In this document: piece after piece, positions 46,696-55,037 of the stretch
Layout of the letters: each line of letters opens with the position of its first letter
How positions within the stretch are numbered: the first letter of the stretch is position 1
Assembly (NCBI RefSeq): GCF_002252475.1
Contig: NZ_NNRK01000013.1
Coordinates: 1 to 62,756 of the forward strand
Direction: 5' to 3'
Length of the DNA: 62,756 nucleotides
DNA from: Brucella rhizosphaerae
GTDB taxonomy: Bacteria; Pseudomonadota; Alphaproteobacteria; Rhizobiales; Rhizobiaceae
The notes under the pieces: model-generated
Told to the model about the DNA's origin: nothing
The model's database searches: none
What the model saw: the letters and a program-made list of their open reading frames with translations, nothing else
Program-made: the position numbers and the translations under genes

Positions 46696-48888
46696 ATGAC
46701 TATTCGTTCCAAGCTTCTCGCAACGGTTGTCGTACCGGCGCTTTCAGCATCCATAATGATGCAGCCGGTTCAGGCCGAAACATCGGCTGCATCAATCATC
46801 CTCGCGCAGGATAGCAGCGAGCAACCCTCCGATGATCAATCATTGCGTCAGCAACAGGCAGAAGAAATGGAACGGGCGGCAGAAGAAGCCCGCCGTCAAG
46901 CCGATGAACAGCAGCGCGCAGCAGAAGAAGAAAACCGTCGGATAGCGGAAGAGCAGCAGCGCGCAGCTCAGGAAGAAGCCGACCGTCAGGCAGCGGAGCA
47001 GCAACGTGCGGCCGAACAGGCGCAGCGCGAAGCCGCCGAACAGCAACGGCAAGCCGATGAGCAGAATGCAATCGCAGAGGAAACGCGTCGAAAAGAAGCT
47101 GAGGATGCTGCCCGACAAGCTGCCGAGCAACAGAAAGCAGCAGAAGAAGAAGCCAGACGCGCAGCGGATCAGCAGCAAAAAGCAGCTCAAGAAGAGGCTG
47201 ATCGACAAGCAGAAGAACAAAAACGTGCGTCCGAACAAGCCCAACGGGAAGCTGCAGAACAGCAGATGAGTGCCGAGCAGCAGAAGGCAATCGACGACGA
47301 AGCAAAAAGGCAGGCGAGAGAGGCTGCAGAGCAGTCCAAGCCAACCGAAAAGCCAGATCAGCCATCGGAGCCAACTCAATCTGAAGAAGCGCCCGCGGCA
47401 CCCACTGATCAGGAACCTGTAAAGCAGCCGGAAGAGCCAACCGCCCCTCAGGTGCAGCCTGAACAACCTGCCCCAAAGACGCCTGCCTCAGATGAAAAGC
47501 CTCAGGACGCTGAACCGGCTCCAGCGGAACAACCAGATCAACAGCAACCGCAGCCGGAGCCGCAGCCCGAACAAGAAGCACAACAGCCTGCGAACAATTT
47601 GCCAGCAGAACCTAAGGCTGAAATTGTTGACGAACGGACAACCGAGCAAAATCAGGAGATCGCGAAAGATCCCGCCAGCACGGATGAAACCGTCGTTTTA
47701 CCAGTTGAAAACGGCGCTGCAATTCTTGATAGCGACAAGGACGCGGACAATTCCGGTGGTAATCAGTCTCGGGAAGAGCGTCGCAAACAACGTGAACAAC
47801 AACGCGCGGCTGACGAACAAAAAATGCCACCACCTACCGATGATGCCGCAGCTCAGGTAGAAATCCCCGCAGATTTGAAGGCTGCTCTGCCTCAGAAAAT
47901 CGAAGCCAATCTCAAGGAAGAAGGTACGCGCATCAAGGATGCGCCAGCGTTCGTCGTTCCCGACACTACTAATATCTTCAACAACACGGTTATAAATAAT
48001 ACCGTCATTAACAACACAACCGTCAACAATGTGACGAATGTAAAGGTTATCGAGCAGATCGATAACCGCGTCATACTGGAGACAGGCGACCGTATATTCG
48101 TCCGCGGAGATGATCGCCCTCGCCTGCGCCGCGACGCTGAACGCACTTACTATGATGAGTTGCCGCGTGGTCGCTTGCGCGAAACCATTGTGCGTCCCGG
48201 TGGATACGAGATCGTGACGGTCTATGACCGCTACGGCGATATTTTACAGCGCTCGCGTATTGATCGTGATGGAAATGAATATTTGATGATCTATGCGCCA
48301 GAGTATGACGATAATCCCCGTGCAGCGATCTTCGATGTCGGGTATGATCTGCCTCCTATGCGGCTGACCATTCCGGTCAACGATTATATCATTGACGTTG
48401 CAGCAGACCCTGAACGTGACTTCTATGATTTCCTCGCTTTGCCACCTGTCGAACGTGTTGAACGCGTCTATACCATCGATGAGGTTCGCCACTCCGCTCG
48501 CTTGCGTGACAAGGTGCGCCGTATCGATCTGGACACCATTCATTTTGCTACCGGTAGCGCAGAGGTTTCGTTGTCACAGGCTAAAACCCTTCGCAAAGTT
48601 GCAAGCGCGATGCAAAAAGTGCTGGCCAAGGATCCAGGCGAAACTTTCTTCATCGAAGGTCATACAGATGCCGTGGGTTCTGATCGTTCAAATCTTGTGC
48701 TTTCCGACCAACGGGCGGAATCTGTCGCAAGTCTGCTGACGGAAGTTTATGATATCCCAGCAGAAAATCTTGTAACGCAAGGGTATGGCGAACGGTTTCT
48801 GAAAATCCGTACGCAAACAGCCGAACAGGAAAACCGCCGCGTAACAATCAGGCGCGTAACACCATTGGTCCGTCCTGTGGCGCAGCGT
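46696..48888 (+). CDS. OmpA-family protein with long coiled coil
   Basis: An envelope protein of 731 residues. The signal peptide ends near residue 27 (VQAET). Residues ~50-215 are an Ala/Glu/Gln/Arg coiled coil containing a 73-residue-period duplication: residues 77-117 and 150-190 share QEEADRQA and EQAQREAAEQQ. Residues ~215-370 are Pro/Glu rich. Then comes an Asn-rich NNTVINNTVINNTTVNNVT strip, and a C-terminal OmpA peptidoglycan-binding domain (IEGHTDAVGSDRSNLVLSDQ). The start follows AAGGAGAGG. It probably links the outer membrane to peptidoglycan. Its stop codon overlaps the IS630 target TA (48889-48891). Confidence 0.85.
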
Positions 48889-48977
48889 TAGAGCGTTTCC
48901 CTGACTGATTGGATCGGATGGCTTTGCAAATCAGTGACTTTCTGATTCAAGCTATCTGCCGATGGAGGTCGGCAGAT

Positions 48978-49340
48978 ATGTCGCGAGCCCTTTCCATTGA
49001 TCTTCGCATACGTGTAGTTGCCGCCGTTGACGGCGGCGCATCGCATCGAGATGCTGCTGAGCGTTTCGGTGTGAGCGCAGCCAGCGTTAGCCGTTGGCGT
49101 AACCTGCAACTCCAGCAGGGAAATGTTCGCCCCGGTCCACTGGGCGGTGACCGCAATTCCTACAAAACAGAAGCTCATGCCGATCTGATCATGACCTGGC
49201 TCGGCACGCACCGGGATGGCACCCTTTTCGAACTCCGCAATGACTTGGCTGCCCAAGGCATCGTAATCAGCAAGTCGGCATTGCATCGCTTTCTTGTCCG
49301 GCACGAACAAACGCGCAAAAAAAGACTGGTCATGCGATAG
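48978..49340 (+). CDS. IS630 transposase OrfA (DNA-binding part)
   Basis: A protein of 120 residues with the helix-turn-helix region of IS630/Tc1-like transposases (SHRDAAERFGVSAASVSRWR) and the following linker domain ending at LHRFLVRHEQ. The start at 48978 follows GGAGG. The frame ends at TAG 49338-49340 just past the A7 slippery run, where -1 frameshifting would normally join it to OrfB. Confidence 0.88.
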   Translation: MSRALSIDLRIRVVAAVDGGASHRDAAERFGVSAASVSRWRNLQLQQGNVRPGPLGGDRNSYKTEAHADLIMTWLGTHRDGTLFELRNDLAAQGIVISKSALHRFLVRHEQTRKKRLVMR

Positions 49341-49924
49341 AGCAAAGCCGACCGGACGTTCTGGAAAAGCGGCAATGCTGGTTCGAGGATTAACTCGATC
49401 TCGATCCAGAGCGGCTCGTGTTCATCGATGAGACCTGGACGGCGACCAATATGGCTCGTAGTCATGGGCGATGCCGCAAAGGTGAGCGGTTGCGGATGGG
49501 GTTTCCTCACGGTCATCGCAAGACGACCACATTGGTTGCGGGGCTGCGCAACACGGGAATGGTCGCGCCACTTGTCATCGACGGCCCCATCAACGGTGAT
49601 TGGTTCGAGGCGTATGTCGCTCAGGTTTTGGCTCCTACATTGAAACCAGGTGACGTTGTCATCCTCGATAATCTGTCCAGCCACAAACGGCCCGCAGCAA
49701 GGGAGTTGATCGAGGCGGTCGGCGCGACAATGATGTTCCTTCCGCCCTACAGCCCAGACTTCAACCCCATTGAAAAAGCCTTCTCTAAGCTGAAGGCGCT
49801 TTTACGAAAGGCTGCCGAGAGAACAGTCACTGGGCTTTGGGATCGCATCGGCAAGTTGATTGATCTGGTCGAACCGCAAGAGGCGCAGAATTACTTCAAC
49901 TCGTGCGGATACGATCCAACTTGA
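49319..49924 (+). pseudogene. IS630 transposase OrfB (DDE domain), nonsense-broken
   Basis: Read in the -1 frame from the A7 run, the sequence gives KKTGHAIEQSRPDVLEKRQ and then meets TAA at 49391-49393, where related transposases read through to LDLDPERLVFIDETW. Downstream, all catalytic residues are present: FIDETW (Asp), VILDNLSSHK (Asp) and DFNPIEKAFSKLK (Glu). So frameshifting alone cannot make the full protein, and the element is probably immobile unless helped in trans. Confidence 0.85.
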
Positions 49925-49951
49925 AAGGGAAACGCTCTAAGTCGACTTGAG

Positions 49952-49986
49952 TTAGTTCGGTCAGGCACAAACACTGACCGAACTAA
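49952..49986. terminator. 13-bp hairpin, original terminator of the OmpA-like gene
   Basis: TTAGTTCGGTCAG (49952-49964) / CTGACCGAACTAA (49974-49986), loop 9. It lies just past the IS and 16 bp before the convergent dehydrogenase stop. The IS now separates it from the OmpA-like gene. Confidence 0.7.
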
Positions 49987-50002
49987 TCTGAGCTAGAGTG
50001 GC

Positions 50003-51013
50003 TCAAGCGGGGACGAATTGCACCTTCATCGTGGCAGGGTCGCCACTTTGCTTTGTAAAAAATGGCAGCATTTCTTCAATCGGCAGGCGATGCGATACCA
50101 GACGTGCCATGTGGCCTTGATCGTTCTGAAGAATTGACAATGCTTGCGGAATATTACGGTTTAGCGAGTGCGAACCAGCAATGCGTATCTGACGGCGGAA
50201 AATCTCAAACGGTGCCACTGAAATACGCGCGTCAGGTGCACATACGCCAAACACCAGTACCGTTCCACCATCTGCCGTAAAGCCAACCATACCTTCCGCA
50301 ACCTTGGCAATTCCAGTTGCATCAGCGACAAAATCGAAGCCTTTCTTCCGCGCTTCAAGTTCATCTGAGCCAGAAATAACTGGCTCAAGCCCAAGGCTCT
50401 CAGTGAATGCAAGCCGGTGTTCGTTAATATCGGCAACAGCAACGTTCGCTACACCTTGTGCTTTGAGCGACAGCGCAAGCAGCAAGCCAATCGGCCCGGC
50501 GCCAAATACCAGTGCTGTCTCAGCTCCTTGCGGACCGGGTTTCAGTTCGGCTGCTCCAAGTCCATTGAGCACACAAGCCAGCGGTTCTGCCAGAGCGGCA
50601 ACATCGAAAGGCAGATCACCGATGAGATGCAGATGTCGCGCGTTCACAAGGCTCTTGTCCGCGAAACCACCATTATGCGTCACGCCATAAGCCTTCAGGT
50701 CCGAGCAAAGATTTGTCAGACCCTTCTGGCAGGCACGGCAATGCCCACAGGGTATATTCGGATCGACCGCGACGCGATCCCCGGGCTTAACGTTGGTTAC
50801 GTCCTCAGCAACAGCAAGTACAACACCAACATATTCATGTCCCGGCACGAGCGGAAATGCACTGGAGCCATAGCGTCCATGCAACACGTCGATGTCGGTA
50901 TGACACAGACCCGACGCTTTGACATCGATCAAGGCATGACCGGGCTTTAGCTCGGGGTCGGGCAATTGGGCGAGCTCCGCAACGCCATGCCCGGTAAAAT
51001 ATATGGCTTTCAT
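50003..51013 (-). CDS. Zinc-dependent polyol/alcohol dehydrogenase
   Basis: An MDR dehydrogenase of 336 residues with both zinc sites. Catalytic: ASGLCHTDIDVLHG and GHEYVG. Structural: PCGHCRACQKGLTNLC, all four cysteines present. The Rossmann motif is FGAGPIG. The start at 51013 has AAGGTG upstream; the frame to 51061 is less supported. It is the last gene of a smo-like polyol operon, after a 111-bp gap, so oxidation of a sugar alcohol to a ketose is likely. The exact polyol is unknown. Confidence 0.85.
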   Translation of the reverse strand: MKAIYFTGHGVAELAQLPDPELKPGHALIDVKASGLCHTDIDVLHGRYGSSAFPLVPGHEYVGVVLAVAEDVTNVKPGDRVAVDPNIPCGHCRACQKGLTNLCSDLKAYGVTHNGGFADKSLVNARHLHLIGDLPFDVAALAEPLACVLNGLGAAELKPGPQGAETALVFGAGPIGLLLALSLKAQGVANVAVADINEHRLAFTESLGLEPVISGSDELEARKKGFDFVADATGIAKVAEGMVGFTADGGTVLVFGVCAPDARISVAPFEIFRRQIRIAGSHSLNRNIPQALSILQNDQGHMARLVSHRLPIEEMLPFFTKQSGDPATMKVQFVPA

Positions 51014-51085
51014 TTCTGCACCTTGGAGCACATTGCGAAAGCCACAAACGGCTTTCGACAAAAATTCGCGTTAGAACAAACGGCT

Positions 51086-51114
51086 AGAACACGGATCTGA
51101 TTCAATCGTGCTCT
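51086..51114. other. Imperfect stem-loop between dehydrogenase genes
   Basis: AGAACACGGAT pairs imperfectly with AATCGTGCTCT across about 8 loop bases, between the SDR and Zn-dehydrogenase genes. It may be an mRNA-processing or stabilising stem within the operon. Confidence 0.4.
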
Positions 51115-51124
51115 AAGAGATGGT

Positions 51125-51907
51125 TCAAGCCATCCAGTTGCCACCATCGACACCAAAAGTCTGTGCGAGGATGTAGTCGCTGTCAGATGAAGCAAGGAAT
51201 AAGGCCATGCCTGTGATATCTTCGGGCGTGGCAAAGCGACCAATTGGCACCGATTTAGCAACAGCCGCTTTCTTCTCGCCGGGCTTTAGTCCTTCCCACT
51301 TGGCAAAATTTGCATCGACCACTTCCCAATGTTCCCCATCGACAACGCCCGGTGCGATCGCATTGACCTGGATGTTGTGCTTGACGAGAGCAAGTGCTGC
51401 CGACTGGGTGGCCGAGATAATCGCAGCTTTAGACAGGCAATAAAGCGTCACCAATGCTTCACCACGACGGCCGGCCTGGCTCGCCATGTTGATGATTTTA
51501 CCACCGCGCCCGCGCTCTATCATCACATTCGACACCGCTTTCATCATGAAAAGCGGACCTTTGAGATTGATGCCGAGTACGCGTTCGTAACTGTCTTCGG
51601 TGATCGCATTGATCGGTGCCATATCGAAGATAGCCGCGTTGTTGACCAGAATGTCTATGCCACCATATTCCTTATCGATATCGGCCACGACTTTCTCGAT
51701 ATCTGCAAGGTTAGTCACATCGAGCTTAACCGCCTTCACAGCACTGCCCAGACTGCGCGCCGCCTCTTCTGCGCGCTCAATATTGATGTCGGCGATGATG
51801 ACTTTCGCGCCCTCACGCGCATAGGCTTCTGCAAAGCCAAGACCGATACCACGTGCGGCACCGGTGATAAGGGCAACCTTGTCTTTTAGTCTCGTGGACA
51901 TGCTCAT
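51125..51907 (-). CDS. smoS: Sorbitol/polyol dehydrogenase, SDR family (SmoS-like)
   Basis: A short-chain dehydrogenase of 260 residues. The cofactor motif is ITGAARGIGLGFAEAYAREG; NNAAIFDMAPI follows; the active site is Tyr-x-x-x-Lys in LYCLSKAA with the Ser in NMASQAG; the C-terminal VDGGNWMA is typical. As I recall it, the sequence tracks SmoS of Rhodobacter closely (INMASQAGRRGEALV, NAIAPGVVDGEHW). It oxidises sorbitol to fructose or galactitol-type polyols to ketoses. GGAGACTTCCC precedes the start. It is directly downstream of the transporter ATPase gene. Confidence 0.88.
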   Translation of the reverse strand: MSMSTRLKDKVALITGAARGIGLGFAEAYAREGAKVIIADINIERAEEAARSLGSAVKAVKLDVTNLADIEKVVADIDKEYGGIDILVNNAAIFDMAPINAITEDSYERVLGINLKGPLFMMKAVSNVMIERGRGGKIINMASQAGRRGEALVTLYCLSKAAIISATQSAALALVKHNIQVNAIAPGVVDGEHWEVVDANFAKWEGLKPGEKKAAVAKSVPIGRFATPEDITGMALFLASSDSDYILAQTFGVDGGNWMA

Positions 51908-51938
51908 GGGAAGTCTCCGGGAGAGTTATTCACTGCAC

Positions 51939-53066
51939 TCAACGGTGCGTTTTCTTTTCAGAAAGCAGAAGTGGATGACGCTCACGCCGTTCAAGCGCCA
52001 ATCCATCAGATTTGAAGAGATGTGCGTCAGCCGGGTTAAAGCCAAGCTTGGCGACTTCATGGGTGCGTGCAGTGCTGCCACCGCCAGCTTCAGCGACGAT
52101 CAGGTCTTTCGCAGCCGAATTCTGTACATAAAGATACGTTTCACCGCCCAGACGTTCGACGACCATAATCTCACCATCCAGAGTGCCATCACTTGCCGGA
52201 TGAAGATGTTCAGGACGAACACCAAGAACCAGTGATGCACCGATATCGACTCCGTTGCTCTTAACTGGCACCGTCACGCTATTGCCGTTGGCAAGTGCGA
52301 CGGTAACGCCATTTGCATCCACTGTTTTCACCTTAACATCGATGAAGTTCATGGTTGGCGAACCGATGAAGCCCGCTACGAATTGATTGACGGGGTGATG
52401 ATAGAGCTCAAGCGGTGAACCAAGCTGCTCAACCTTGCCATCACGCAGAACGACAATCTTATCAGCAAGCGTCATCGCTTCGACCTGATCGTGTGTCACG
52501 TAGATCATGGTTGCATTCAGGCGATCATGAAGACGAGCAAGTTCAATACGCATCTGCACGCGCAGCGCTGCATCAAGGTTCGACAGCGGTTCATCAAAGA
52601 GGAAAATCTTCGGCTCACGAACCATGGCGCGACCAATGGCAACACGCTGGCGTTGACCACCTGAAAGCTGACCTGGCTTGCGATCTAAAAGCTGATCGAG
52701 CTGAAGTGTCTTCGCCACCTCTTCGACTTTCCGGTCACGCTCTGACTTGGGAATTTTTGCGAGTTTGAGTGCGAAGCCCATATTGTCACGCACATTCATA
52801 TGCGGATAAAGCGCATATGTCTGGAAGACCATCGCCAAACCGCGTTCATCCGGCGGCACATCATTACATTGCTGGCCATCAATGGTGAGATCACCCCCGG
52901 TGATTTCTTCAAGCCCGGCAATCATCCGCAATAGCGTGGACTTACCTGATCCAGATGGACCGACAAAAACCACAAACTCACGGTCTTCAATATTAAGATC
53001 AACGCCTTTGATGACATCAACATTGCCGTAGGATTTGGTCGCATTATGGAAAGAAAGCGTGGCCAT
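51939..53066 (-). CDS. Polyol ABC transporter ATPase (MalK/UgpC type)
   Basis: An ATPase of 375 residues with the MalK layout: a nucleotide-binding domain (Walker A GPSGSGKSTLLRMI, signature LSGGQRQRVAIGRAMV, Walker B IFLFDEPLSNLD) and a C-terminal TOBE/regulatory domain from about residue 240 (GVRPEHLHPASDG). It corresponds to SmoK of the Rhodobacter polyol system. The order on the minus strand is binding protein, permease, permease, ATPase, SDR, Zn-dehydrogenase. Confidence 0.93.
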   Translation of the reverse strand: MATLSFHNATKSYGNVDVIKGVDLNIEDREFVVFVGPSGSGKSTLLRMIAGLEEITGGDLTIDGQQCNDVPPDERGLAMVFQTYALYPHMNVRDNMGFALKLAKIPKSERDRKVEEVAKTLQLDQLLDRKPGQLSGGQRQRVAIGRAMVREPKIFLFDEPLSNLDAALRVQMRIELARLHDRLNATMIYVTHDQVEAMTLADKIVVLRDGKVEQLGSPLELYHHPVNQFVAGFIGSPTMNFIDVKVKTVDANGVTVALANGNSVTVPVKSNGVDIGASLVLGVRPEHLHPASDGTLDGEIMVVERLGGETYLYVQNSAAKDLIVAEAGGGSTARTHEVAKLGFNPADAHLFKSDGLALERRERHPLLLSEKKTHR

Positions 53067-53076
53067 GGGGTTCCCT

Positions 53077-53904
53077 TTATTTCACGGCGCCGAAGGTGAG
53101 ACCGCGCACCAGCTGGCGCTGGGTGATCCAACCAAAGACAAGAATTGGCGCGATGGCGAGCGTGGAAGCCGCCGAGAGTTTTGCCCAGAACAGCCCTTCC
53201 GGCGATGAGAAGGACGCGATGAAGGCGGTTAACGGACCGGCCTTGGATGCCGTCAGATTGAGGCTCCAGAATGCTTCGTTCCAGCAAAGAATAATCGAGA
53301 GAAGTGCGGTGGAGGCGATGCCTGGCAAGCTGAGCGGCAGTAGCAGATAACGGATCTGCTGGCCTACTTTTGCACCATCCATGCGACTGGCTTCAAGAAT
53401 TTCATGCGGCACTTCCTTGAAGAAAGAATAGAGCATCCAGACCACAATAGGCAGATTGGACAATGTGAAGATGATAATGAGGCCGGTGCGAGTGTCGAGC
53501 ATTCCACTGTCGCGGGCGAGCAGATAGATCGGGACCAAAACGCCCACAGCTGGAAGCATCTTGGTTGAAAGCATCCAAAGCAAAAGATCCTTGGTACGCT
53601 TACCCGGGAAAAATGCTGCTGCATAAGCCGCGGGCACCGCGATGATGAGTGAGAGGATCGTTGCCCCCACGCTTTCAACGACACTATTCATCGCATAGCG
53701 GAAGTAATCCGCTCGCTGATTGACCGCCTCGAAGTTCTCAAGAGTTGGAGAAAATAAAAGCTTTGGCGGTGCCACAGCGTCGATTTCAGTTTTGAATGCT
53801 GCGAGCAACATCCAAAGGATCGGAAAAAACATCAGGAGCGCCACAATCCAGCCAATGATACCGGCGGAGACTGTGGCCTTGTTGAATTTACGTTTTGCAG
53901 CCAT
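53077..53904 (-). CDS. Polyol ABC transporter permease (MalG type)
   Basis: A permease of 275 residues with six hydrophobic segments. The EAA loop EILEASRMDGAKVGQQIRYL lies near residue 190. It corresponds to SmoG. Its ribosome site AGGAGGCTGAG falls in the 9-bp gap after the upstream permease. It forms the membrane channel with the MalF-type partner. Confidence 0.92.
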   Translation of the reverse strand: MAAKRKFNKATVSAGIIGWIVALLMFFPILWMLLAAFKTEIDAVAPPKLLFSPTLENFEAVNQRADYFRYAMNSVVESVGATILSLIIAVPAAYAAAFFPGKRTKDLLLWMLSTKMLPAVGVLVPIYLLARDSGMLDTRTGLIIIFTLSNLPIVVWMLYSFFKEVPHEILEASRMDGAKVGQQIRYLLLPLSLPGIASTALLSIILCWNEAFWSLNLTASKAGPLTAFIASFSSPEGLFWAKLSAASTLAIAPILVFGWITQRQLVRGLTFGAVK

Positions 53905-53913
53905 CTCAGCCTC

Positions 53914-54831
53914 CTAATTATCCAGATTGCGCGCGACTGTGCGGATGAGGAAAAAGGCGACAATATTGGCAAGGACGATAGCAATAACGCCCGCAGCCGA
54001 TGCGCCGCCGATATCCCATTGCAGCAGCGCTTTGAGATAGATGAAATAGGTGAGCGTAGTGGTGGCGATACCAGGACCGCCCGAAGTGGTCACAAGAATT
54101 TCTGCAAAGATCGATAGAAGGAAGATGGTCTCAATCATGATGACGACCGAGATCGGCCGCAACAAGTGAGGCAGAATGATGTAGTAAAACATCGCCGGCC
54201 CCTTGGCTCCGTCAAGGCGGGCTGCTTCCATCTGCTCGCGATCCAGCGACTGCATCGCCGTCATCAGAATAAGTGTCGCAAACGGTACCCATTGCCATGA
54301 AACAATCATGATGATTGAAGTCATTGGGAATTGCGAAAACCAGTCGATAACCGGCAGGCCAAAACTGCGCGAAATAAAAGCAAAGAAGCCGTTCACCGGA
54401 TGCATCAGCAGGTTTTTCCAGATCAGCGCAGACACTGTTGGCATGACAAAAAATGGCGCAATGACCAGAAGCCGCGCTACGTTTTTGCCGAAGAAATCCT
54501 GATCGAAAATAACGGCGAATAAAACGCCCAGTACAATAGATATGGCAAGGACAGATCCAAGCAGGATCAATGTATTAGCAATGGCAGACCATAGTCCTGG
54601 GTCCGAAAGAAGAAACGAATAGTTCGATACGCCCGCAAAGCCCGTCACAAATGGATTGATCAGATTATAATACTGGAATGAAAACCACAGCGTCATCGCC
54701 AGCGGCACAATCATCCACAAAAGCAGTACAATCACAGCTGGCGCGAGCAGAGGACCGGTACGGATACTACGGCGCGATCTGGATGCAAAACGAGATTTGG
54801 TGCCGGTGACGGCAACGTTGTCAGATGGCAT
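53914..54831 (-). CDS. Polyol ABC transporter permease (MalF type)
   Basis: A permease of 305 residues with six hydrophobic segments (first at about 30-55, LLAPAVIVLLLWMIVPLAMT). The EAA loop is QMEAARLDGAKGPAMFYYII. It corresponds to SmoF. It follows the binding-protein gene after a 206-bp gap that contains a palindromic repeat element. Confidence 0.92.
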   Translation of the reverse strand: MPSDNVAVTGTKSRFASRSRRSIRTGPLLAPAVIVLLLWMIVPLAMTLWFSFQYYNLINPFVTGFAGVSNYSFLLSDPGLWSAIANTLILLGSVLAISIVLGVLFAVIFDQDFFGKNVARLLVIAPFFVMPTVSALIWKNLLMHPVNGFFAFISRSFGLPVIDWFSQFPMTSIIMIVSWQWVPFATLILMTAMQSLDREQMEAARLDGAKGPAMFYYIILPHLLRPISVVIMIETIFLLSIFAEILVTTSGGPGIATTTLTYFIYLKALLQWDIGGASAAGVIAIVLANIVAFFLIRTVARNLDN

Positions 54832-54889
54832 TGAATGCCCCTCCCTTCCCGCTCATGCTCTCACTCCACTAAGAGCCTGCGAAAATTAC

Positions 54890-54982
54890 AGCGGTTCCGA
54901 TTGAGATTAAATCGACGGAACCGCTCTAACTCTTCGTTTCGACGCATTATCCCAAACAAAGCCGTTTCACGATTTTGTTTGG
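54890..54982. repeat. Compound palindromic intergenic repeat element
   Basis: Two hairpins lie back to back. The first is AGCGGTTCCG (54890-54899) / CGGAACCGCT (54916-54925); the second is CCAAACAAA (54952-54960) / TTTGTTTGG (54974-54982). The CGGAACCGCTCTAACTCTTC-type arm is of a kind I recognise as widely repeated in Brucella/Ochrobactrum and rhizobial intergenic DNA. It separates the binding-protein gene from the permease genes of the polyol operon. Confidence 0.7.
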
Positions 54983-55037
54983 AACACTCCAAACTTGCTG
55001 CCCTTTTGCAATCGGACAGCAAGCATTGGCTTCCTGA

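Larger units (their letters stand above)
48891..49937 (+). mobile_element. IS630-family insertion sequence, 1047 bp
   Basis: The terminal inverted repeats are GAGCGTTTCCCT (48891-48902) and AGGGAAACGCTC (49926-49937). They are flanked by the expected TA target duplication (48889-48890 and 49938-49939). The two transposase frames are linked by a -1 shift at an A7 run (49317-49323). Removing the element and one TA restores CGT TAA GTC, so it inserted within the original TAA stop of the OmpA-like gene. Confidence 0.92.

Noticed and set aside
46924..47265. Short-period repeats that could suggest a CRISPR array or tandem repeat DNA
   Set aside because: The repetition is at the protein level within an open frame; there are no constant repeats separated by unique spacers.
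46796..47581. Open frames antisense to the coiled-coil region, including a very hydrophobic one
   Set aside because: They are a by-product of the Ala/Glu/Gln codon repeat on the plus strand, which yields Leu/Phe runs on the other strand.
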